NCBI GenBank assembly: GCA_964350145.1
Contig: CAYGJL010000013.1
Span: forward strand, 1 to 64,000
Length of the DNA: 64,000 nucleotides
DNA from: JACDCY01 sp964350145
GTDB taxonomy: Bacteria; Gemmatimonadota; Gemmatimonadetes; Gemmatimonadales; Gemmatimonadaceae
Reading direction: 5' to 3'
Shown here: positions 58,209-64,000 of the stretch, one piece after another
Layout: each line of letters begins with the position of its first letter
Position numbering within the stretch: the stretch's first letter is position 1
Program-made: the position numbers and the translations under genes
Notes under the pieces: model-generated
Seen by the model: the letters and a program-made list of their open reading frames with translations, nothing else
Database searches by the model: none
What the model was told of the DNA's origin: nothing

Positions 58209-60956
58209 ATGAGACTCATTCTCCGCGGTTCGCTCGCCCTGTGTGTCGCACTCATTGCCTCGCTCCCGGCCGGCGCGCAGCTCCCGGTCACCACGCCCCG
58301 GCAGCAGTTCGGCCACGGCTTGGGCGACGACTACTTCCTCGCCAATTACCGGCAGGTCGCGGACTACTGGCGGAAGATCGACGCCGAGTCGGAACGCGTC
58401 CGGGTCGAGCAGATCGGCGTGACGAGCGAAGGCCGTCCGATGCTGATGGCCGTGATCACCGCCCCGGAAAACCACGCGAAGCTCGGCCGCTACCGGGAGA
58501 TCGCGCGCACTCTCGCGCGCGCGGACGGAATCTCCGACGAGCAGGCCCGCACCCTGGCCGCGGAAGGGCGCGCCGTGGTGTGGATAGACGGCGGGCTACA
58601 CGCCAGCGAGGTGCTCGGCGCACAGCAACTGACGGAGCTGGTGTACGAGCTGGCGAGCGGCACCGATGCCGAAACGACTCGTTTTCTGAACGACGTGATC
58701 GTGCTCGCGGTACACGCCAACCCGGATGGCCACGACCTGCTCGCCGACTGGTACATGCGCCGGAGCGACACGCTGCAGCGCTCCACGCGCGGCGTCCCGC
58801 GGCTGTACCACAAGTACATCGGGCACGACAACAACCGCGATTCTTTCATGGCGTCGCAGCTCGAGACGCAGGCGATGGACAGCGTGATGTTCCGCGCCTG
58901 GTATCCGCAGATCATGTATAACCATCATCAGACGGCGCCGGCCGGAACGATCATGTTCGCGCCGCCGTTCCGCGATCCGTTCAACTACAACTTCGATCCG
59001 CTGGTCGTGACGATGCTCGACCAGGTCGGATCGGCGATGCACAGCAGAATGATCGCCGAGGGGAAGCCGGGCACCGTCATGCGCGGGGGCGCGAACTTCT
59101 CCACCTGGTGGAACGGAGGGCTGCGCACGACCGTGTACTTCCACAACATGGTCGGCCTGCTGACCGAGACGTTCGGCCATCCCACGCCGAGCTGGATCGA
59201 CCTCGTGCCGCGGCGCCTGCTGCCCAGCGGCAGCCTGCCGTTTCCGATCGAGCCGCAGCTCTGGCGCTTCCGCCAGTCCATGGACTACGAGCGCACCGCC
59301 AATCGCGCGGTGCTCGATTTCGCGTCGAAGCACCGCGAGCAGCTGCTGTACAACATCTATAGAATGGGGCGCAACTCCATCGAGCGCGGTAGCCGCGACC
59401 ATTGGACGAGCACGCCGGACCGCGTCGCCGAGCTGAGCGATGTCGTCGGCGGCGATACCGTTAACCAGACGCCGGCGGAGATCCAGCGGTATGTGGCGAC
59501 CTTCAGGAAGCCGGAGGACCGCGACCCGCGCGGCTACATCATCACCGCGGACCAACGCGACTTCGCGACGGCGACCAAGTTTGTCAACACGCTGATCAAG
59601 CTGGGCGTCACCGTGCAGCGCGCGACGACGCCGTTCTCGGTGTCGGGGAAGAGTTATCCCGCCGGCTCGTTCGTCGTGCTCGCGGCGCAGGCGTTCCGGC
59701 CGCACGTGCGCGACATGTTCGAGCCGCAGAATCACCCCAACGACATTCCCTATCCCGGCGGGGCGCCGACTGCGCCGTACGACGCGGCGGGATGGACGCT
59801 CGCGTACCAGATGGGCGTGGCGTTCGACCGCATCCTGGACGGATTCACGGGCCCGTTCGAGCCGATCACCGGCTTCGCACCCGTGCCGCGGGGAAGTGTC
59901 GCGCAGGTCCCGGGCGCGCCTGGCTATCTGCTCGGACACGAGAGCAATGACGCGTTCGTGGCGGTGAACCGGCTGCTCGCAGCGGATCACGATGTGTATT
60001 GGCTGCGCGACAGCGTCCGCGCGGCCGACGGTAGCCTGGGTGAAGGTGCGTATTACGTCCCGGCCGGCGCGGCCGTGCTGCCGATTCTCCGGCAGGTCGC
60101 TGCCGAGAAGGGCCTGACGATCCGCGCTGCACAGCGCGCTCCTGCCGCGGGCGCTGCGGTGAAGCTGCGGGCGGTGCGCGTCGCGCTATGGGACACTTAC
60201 GGCGGGTCGATGCCGTCCGGATGGACGCGCTGGCTGCTCGAGCAGTTCGAGTTTCCATTCACGGTGGTGTATCCGCCGGACCTCGACGCCGGCGATCTGC
60301 GCGACCGGTTCGACGTCATCATTCTTCCCGACGACGCGGAGATTCTGGATTCCGGGTCGAGAAGGGACGCGCGCGACATCGCGTCCGCGACTCCCCCGGA
60401 GGATGCGCCGCCGCAGTGGCGCGCTCGCGGTGGATTCATTTCGGAGACAATCACCGTACCGCGCCTGCGGGAATTTCTGGAGGCCGGCGGCCGGATCCTG
60501 GCGATAGGCGGCGCTACGGAGCTGGCGTTCTCACTCGGCCTGCCCGTGGAAGACGCGCTGACGGATTCCGCGGGGCGCGGGTTGCAGCGGTCGGCGTACT
60601 ACGTTCCCGGCTCCATCCTGCGAGCGCGCGTAGACAACACGCATCCGCTGGCGCACGGCATGCCGCGGTACGCGGACGTGTTCTTCAACAACAGTCCCTC
60701 GTTCCGGCTGGCGGAGGGCGCGACCCAGCAGGGCGTCAGGCGCGTGGCGTGGTTCGATTCAGCGACTCCGCTGCGCAGCGGGTGGGCGTGGGGTCAGCGG
60801 CACCTGCGGAACGCGGCGGCGATCGTCGAGGCGCAGGTGGGGCAGGGCACGCTGGTGCTGTACGGGCCAGAGGTGTTGTTCCGCGCGCAGCCGCACGGCA
60901 CGTTCAAGCTACTGTTCAACGGAATCCACTATGGGGGAGCTCAGGCATGGAAGTAG
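58209..60956 (+). CDS. Large M14-family zinc carboxypeptidase-like protein
   Basis: A 915-residue exported protein (signal RLILRGSLALCVALIASLPAGAQ). The M14 zinc site is seen as GGLHASEV (H131, E134), followed by LAVHANPDGHDLL, HDNNRDSFMA and IMYNHHQTAPAG, which may provide the third ligand. The C-terminal third (from about 640) is a separate alpha/beta domain (VALWDTYGGSMPSGWTRWLL, then FDVIILPDDAEI, GRILAIGGATELAF and GQGTLVLYGPEVLFR), resembling a class I glutamine-amidotransferase-like fold, as in several large M14 proteins of this type. It is followed by YceI with a 10-base overlap. Confidence 0.88.
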   Translation: MRLILRGSLALCVALIASLPAGAQLPVTTPRQQFGHGLGDDYFLANYRQVADYWRKIDAESERVRVEQIGVTSEGRPMLMAVITAPENHAKLGRYREIARTLARADGISDEQARTLAAEGRAVVWIDGGLHASEVLGAQQLTELVYELASGTDAETTRFLNDVIVLAVHANPDGHDLLADWYMRRSDTLQRSTRGVPRLYHKYIGHDNNRDSFMASQLETQAMDSVMFRAWYPQIMYNHHQTAPAGTIMFAPPFRDPFNYNFDPLVVTMLDQVGSAMHSRMIAEGKPGTVMRGGANFSTWWNGGLRTTVYFHNMVGLLTETFGHPTPSWIDLVPRRLLPSGSLPFPIEPQLWRFRQSMDYERTANRAVLDFASKHREQLLYNIYRMGRNSIERGSRDHWTSTPDRVAELSDVVGGDTVNQTPAEIQRYVATFRKPEDRDPRGYIITADQRDFATATKFVNTLIKLGVTVQRATTPFSVSGKSYPAGSFVVLAAQAFRPHVRDMFEPQNHPNDIPYPGGAPTAPYDAAGWTLAYQMGVAFDRILDGFTGPFEPITGFAPVPRGSVAQVPGAPGYLLGHESNDAFVAVNRLLAADHDVYWLRDSVRAADGSLGEGAYYVPAGAAVLPILRQVAAEKGLTIRAAQRAPAAGAAVKLRAVRVALWDTYGGSMPSGWTRWLLEQFEFPFTVVYPPDLDAGDLRDRFDVIILPDDAEILDSGSRRDARDIASATPPEDAPPQWRARGGFISETITVPRLREFLEAGGRILAIGGATELAFSLGLPVEDALTDSAGRGLQRSAYYVPGSILRARVDNTHPLAHGMPRYADVFFNNSPSFRLAEGATQQGVRRVAWFDSATPLRSGWAWGQRHLRNAAAIVEAQVGQGTLVLYGPEVLFRAQPHGTFKLLFNGIHYGGAQAWK

Positions 60957-61558
60957 GCTCACGCTACGCGCTCACCGCTCTGCTCATTGGACTCGCGACC
61001 CCCGCGCTCGCCCAGAACCCCGCCGGCGCGCCCGCCCAAGCCGCGGCCAACAGCTGGCGGATAGATCGCGGTCATTCCGAGCTGACCTTCTCCATTCGCC
61101 ACATGGTCAGCCGCGTGCGCGGCCAGTTCAACAATTGGAGCGGCACCATCACCGGCGACCTCACCGACTGGGAGGGCGCGGTAGTTGACGTGACGATCGA
61201 CGCGGCGAGCGTGGACACCAACCACGAGCGGCGGGACGCCGACCTGCGCGGCAAGGATCACTTCGAGGTGGAGACGTATCCCACGATCACGTTCAAGAGC
61301 ACGAAGATCGAGCGGAACGGCGACGGCCTGCGCATGACCGGCGACCTGACGATGCGCGGAGTCACGCGTCCGGTGGTGCTCGAGGGTCAGCTGATCGGCA
61401 CGGTGCAGGACCGCGGTCGGACACGCGTCGGCTTCGAGGCTTCGACGACGATCAATCGCAAGGACTTCGGCCTGGTGTGGAACCGCGCGGTCGAGGCCGG
61501 TGGATGGCTGATCGGGGACGAGGTGAAGATCGACATCTCGGTGGCGGCGGTCAAGTAG
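60947..61558 (+). CDS. YceI-family periplasmic lipid-binding protein
   Basis: A 203-residue protein from ATG 60947 with a signal peptide (ALTALLIGLATPALAQ). The YceI/lipocalin-like barrel begins SWRIDRGHSELTFSIRHMVS and includes DAASVDTNHERRDADLRGKDHFEVETYPTITFKS, then GDLTMRGVTRPVVLEG and FGLVWN. Family members bind polyisoprenoids such as ubiquinone-8 in the periplasm. Its start overlaps the M14 gene. Its stop codon lies at the edge of a family 2 repeat. Confidence 0.93.
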   Translation: MEVGSRYALTALLIGLATPALAQNPAGAPAQAAANSWRIDRGHSELTFSIRHMVSRVRGQFNNWSGTITGDLTDWEGAVVDVTIDAASVDTNHERRDADLRGKDHFEVETYPTITFKSTKIERNGDGLRMTGDLTMRGVTRPVVLEGQLIGTVQDRGRTRVGFEASTTINRKDFGLVWNRAVEAGGWLIGDEVKIDISVAAVK

Positions 61559-61663
61559 TGATTGGTGATTCGTGATTAGTGATTCGTAACTGATCACGAC
61601 AGAGCGTTATTCTGGGCAGTGGGCGCTTCGGCTAATCACCAATCACCAATCACGAATCACTTG
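61559..61663. repeat. Family 2 hairpin (GTGATT words)
   Basis: Left arm TGATTGGTGATTCGTGATTA, right arm AATCACCAATCACGAATCAC; inverted word arrays separated by about 40 bases. It joins convergent YceI and ABC exporter genes; the exporter stop codon (61657-61659) lies in the right arm. Confidence 0.8.
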
Positions 61664-63531
61664 TATCCCGCCGCCTGCATCCTGAACAGCTCTTCGTACA
61701 GCCCGCCGCGCTCCACCAGCTCCTGATGCGTTCCTTCGTCCACGACGGAGCCGTTGCTGAGCACGATGATCCGGTCGGCCATGCGCACCGTGGAGAAACG
61801 GTGTGAGATCAGGATCGCCATTCTTCCAGCGACCAGCTCCGAGAAGCGGAGAAATACTTCGTACTCGGCGCGCGCGTCGAGCGCCGCGGTCGGCTCGTCG
61901 AGGATGAGAACCTGGGCGTCGCGCATGTAGGCGCGCGCCAGCGCGACCTTCTGCCACTCTCCGCCCGACAGGTTCACGCCTTCCTCGAAGCGGCGCCCGA
62001 GCATCTGCTTGAAACCCCTGGGAAAGCGCGGGAGCAGGCTCGAGGCGAGTGACTTGTCGGCCGCCGCGCGAATGCTTTCCGGGATCTCCTCGCCGCTCTC
62101 CAGCCCAACTCGAACCGACTCGATCTCGCCGACGCCGATGTTCTCGTCGAAGCGCAGGTCGTAGCGCACGAAGTCCTGAAAGATCACGCCGATGGCGTTT
62201 CGCACCGAGGCCAGGTCGTACTCCCGCAGGTCGCGCCCGTCGAGGAGAATCCGTCCCTCGGTCGGATCGTACAGCCGCGCTATGAGCTTTGTGATGGTCG
62301 TCTTTCCGGCGCCGTTCTCGCCGACGAGAGCCAACCGCTCTCCCGGATTCAGCGTGAAGTTGAGATCGCGCACGGCCCAGCGCTCGCTCCCGGGATACCG
62401 GAAGGAAACGCTCTCGAACACGAAGCCGTCGCGCACGGGGCGCGGAACCGGCGGCGCGGACGGCGCCGAGGTGATCGTCGGCTTCATGTCGAAGAAGACG
62501 AACAGGTCGCGGAGGAAGAGCGCCTGCTCGTACACGGCGCTCGCCGCGAGCAACACCGCCTGGATGACGTCGCGTCCGCGCGCGAACGACGCCGCGAGAA
62601 AGGTCAGATCGCCGATCGTGATCTCGCCGCGGACCGCTCGGAGCACGATGATCACGTAGGCTGCGTAGTACCCGATCGTCCCCAGAATCGAGAGCAGCGT
62701 GCCGACGATTCCGCGCCGGATCGAGAGCTTGCGGTTCTCCTCGTAGAACCGCTGCGCGAGCGTGCGATACCTGTCCGTGAGCCAGGACGCGAGCCCGAAC
62801 ATCTGCACTTCCTTCGCGGTCGCGTCGCTCGCGCCCACGTAGCGGATGTAGTCGAGCTGGCGCCGCTCCGGTGTCCAGCGGAACAGCAGCGAGTATCCGA
62901 GCGACGCGAAATGCGTCTCCCCGAGGAAGCTCGGAATGATCGCGACGACGAGGAGCAGGAGGAGCAGCGGGTTGTACGCCACCAGCGCCGCGCCGATTGT
63001 CAGCAGCGTGATGAAGTCCTGGCCGATGGCGAGCAGCTGTGTGAGCAGCGCGATGCGGCCGACGGTTTGCTTCCGGGCGCGCTCCAGATGGTCGTAGAAG
63101 CCAGGATCCTCGAACTGCGCGAGATCGAGCGTGGCTGCGTGCTGCATCAGCCGGACGCTCATCCTGTTCGAGAACAGGTCGCCGAGCAGGCTCTCCACGA
63201 GGGAAGATGCTCGCGCGAGGACTTCGCCGGTGACGACCACGGCGAGCTCCATCGCCAGGTAGCGCCAGACGTCGCCGAAGTCGCCCCGTCCCGCGCGCGC
63301 CTCCAGCACGGAGTCGATGATCAGCTTGCCGATCCAGAAGGTGAGGATCGGGACGAAGCCGCGCGCGATCCGGAGCGACGCCATTGCGAATGCGAGCCCC
63401 CGGTGCGTGCGCCAGACCAGCCTGGCGAGCGCGGGCACGTACCGCAGGGCCTCCAGCCGCTCGCGCCACGTAGCCTGGCGCGTGTCGGGTCTGGTCGGAG
63501 GAATGAATCCGCTGGTCGGCGGGTGCGTCAC
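61657..63531 (-). CDS. ABC transporter, fused permease-ATPase (exporter type)
   Basis: A 624-residue half-transporter. The membrane domain (about 60-340) has six helices and ends before the ATPase. Walker A is LVGENGAGKTTITK, the signature NLSGGEWQKVALARAY, Walker B VLILDEPTAALD, and the H-loop LISHRFSTVRMAD. It is a homodimeric exporter of the MsbA/multidrug type, with substrate (lipid, peptide or drug) unknown. The N-terminal 50 residues are basic and soluble. The gene is flanked by two family 2 hairpins. Confidence 0.93.
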   Translation of the reverse strand: MTHPPTSGFIPPTRPDTRQATWRERLEALRYVPALARLVWRTHRGLAFAMASLRIARGFVPILTFWIGKLIIDSVLEARAGRGDFGDVWRYLAMELAVVVTGEVLARASSLVESLLGDLFSNRMSVRLMQHAATLDLAQFEDPGFYDHLERARKQTVGRIALLTQLLAIGQDFITLLTIGAALVAYNPLLLLLLVVAIIPSFLGETHFASLGYSLLFRWTPERRQLDYIRYVGASDATAKEVQMFGLASWLTDRYRTLAQRFYEENRKLSIRRGIVGTLLSILGTIGYYAAYVIIVLRAVRGEITIGDLTFLAASFARGRDVIQAVLLAASAVYEQALFLRDLFVFFDMKPTITSAPSAPPVPRPVRDGFVFESVSFRYPGSERWAVRDLNFTLNPGERLALVGENGAGKTTITKLIARLYDPTEGRILLDGRDLREYDLASVRNAIGVIFQDFVRYDLRFDENIGVGEIESVRVGLESGEEIPESIRAAADKSLASSLLPRFPRGFKQMLGRRFEEGVNLSGGEWQKVALARAYMRDAQVLILDEPTAALDARAEYEVFLRFSELVAGRMAILISHRFSTVRMADRIIVLSNGSVVDEGTHQELVERGGLYEELFRMQAAGYK

Positions 63532-63546
63532 GGGCTGTCGGGGTGG

Positions 63547-63663
63547 ATATTAGTTAGTGACTGGTGACTAGTGACTAGTGACTAGTGTAAGCGGAAAGAC
63601 AGGAAAAACTCGGTATGAGGTAGTTGCTGTCACCAGCCACTAGTCACTAGTCACTAGTCACCA
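63547..63663. repeat. Family 2 hairpin (GTGACTA words)
   Basis: Left arm GACTGGTGACTAGTGACTAG plus further words, right arm CACTAGTCACTAGTCACTAG, separated by about 50 bases (AGCGGAAAGACAGGAAAAAC and following). It lies between the divergent exporter gene and the E1-like gene; its right arm ends 12 bases before the ATG at 63676. Confidence 0.8.
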
Positions 63664-63675
63664 AAGCGGAACCAG

Positions 63676-64000
63676 ATGACATCACAGGGGCAATTCGATC
63701 TCTCACCGGCGGAGCTTAGCCGCTACAGCCGCCAGCTGTCGCTGCCGGCCATCGGCATGGACGGCCAGCGCAAGCTCAAGCGCGCCCGCGTTCTGGTCGT
63801 GGGGGCGGGCGGACTCGGCTCGCCGGCGCTGCTGTACCTGGCGTCCGCCGGGGTGGGCACGATCGGCCTGGTGGATTTCGATCCGGTGGACGTCACCAAC
63901 CTGCATCGGCAGATCCTGTACACGGACGCCGACGTCGGCGGCTCGAAGACGCAGGCCGCCGCGGCGCGCTTGCGCGCGGCGAATCGGCACGTGCACGTCG
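63676..64000 (+). CDS. moeB: MoeB/ThiF-family E1-like adenylyltransferase (truncated at window end)
   Basis: N-terminal 108 residues of an E1-like enzyme; the frame runs off the window. It starts MTSQGQFDLSPAELSRYSRQ, the usual MoeB N terminus. The ATP-binding glycine motif is VLVVGAGGLGSPALLYLASAGVGTIGLVDFDPVDVTNLHRQI, with the conserved DxNLxRQ-like N-L-H-R-Q. MoeB/ThiF proteins adenylate the C-terminal glycine of MoaD/ThiS-type proteins. It could serve the MoaD/ThiS protein at 34410, about 29 kb away, but genes to its right are not visible. moeB is a family name and thiF is equally possible. Confidence 0.85.
   Translation, partial: MTSQGQFDLSPAELSRYSRQLSLPAIGMDGQRKLKRARVLVVGAGGLGSPALLYLASAGVGTIGLVDFDPVDVTNLHRQILYTDADVGGSKTQAAAARLRAANRHVHV

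Overview
This is a GC-rich, gene-dense bacterial chromosome segment with many 4-bp start/stop overlaps and frequent GTG starts. Its genes include a TonB-dependent receptor with a carboxypeptidase-regulatory N-terminal domain, several lipoproteins, a copper-handling outer-membrane protein, an M14 peptidase carrying an extra C-terminal domain, and an oxidative sugar pathway. This mix suggests a diderm, aerobic, heterotrophic soil or sediment bacterium. Gemmatimonadota is my best guess, but that is inference because no rRNA marker is present. The sequence is draft quality: 100 Ns at 44757-44856 are flanked on both sides by the same 55 bases, so two overlapping contigs were left unmerged.

Layout. 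161-3035 is an arsenic/metal island: arsR, arsM, a metallophosphoesterase and a cation diffusion facilitator. 3068-5854 holds a metallophosphoesterase lipoprotein, ferritin, a TauE/SafE-type permease and a small membrane protein. A tRNA-Pro(GGG) with a terminator follows. 6447-9694 holds an epimerase-like protein, a relic of a tryptophanase-type lyase, a methyltransferase and a DUF4160/DUF2442 pair. 9770-22238 is an eleven-gene minus-strand operon headed by a LacI-type regulator with a palindromic operator: KAS III-like enzyme, small membrane protein, Na+/solute symporter, MaoC hydratase, TonB receptor, V4R-like protein, alpha/beta hydrolase, two acyl-CoA ligases and a PHB-depolymerase-type esterase. 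It looks like a system for taking up and activating an acyl or hydroxyacyl ester substrate. 22514-25512 holds an L,D-transpeptidase, a glycine-zipper protein and a cyclophilin. 25869-30654 is an operon joining a GltD-like iron-sulfur flavoprotein to a KorAB-type 2-oxoacid:ferredoxin oxidoreductase.

31861-40512 is a probable 3-keto-glycoside locus: DUF1080 hydrolase, MFS transporter, Gfo/Idh/MocA oxidoreductase, dehydrogenase small subunit, GMC oxidoreductase with a Cys cluster, and a TIM-barrel isomerase. A ThiS-like protein paired with an Asp-box protein, and a four-helix-bundle ORF inside a 33-bp perfect inverted repeat, lie within it. 40841-45235 holds a Crp-like regulator, an unknown protein and a UPF0182 membrane protein. 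45533-54825 is a copper/metal and extracytoplasmic thiol region: CopC-CopD fusion, Met/His-rich outer-membrane protein, Cys-rich small protein, DUF326 relic, DUF4198 fusion, Asp-box lipoprotein, TlpA, CcdA and an NRAMP-related transporter. 54800-64000 holds envelope and housekeeping genes: LysM protein, HTH protein, lytic transglycosylase, EamA transporter, M14 peptidase, YceI, an ABC exporter and a truncated MoeB/ThiF-type enzyme.

The most unusual layer lies between the genes. Four families of intergenic palindromic or word-repeat elements, plus three unrelated long hairpins, occupy many gene junctions. The main family has at least seven copies with near-identical ends, and its ends supply start or stop codons to neighbouring reading frames.
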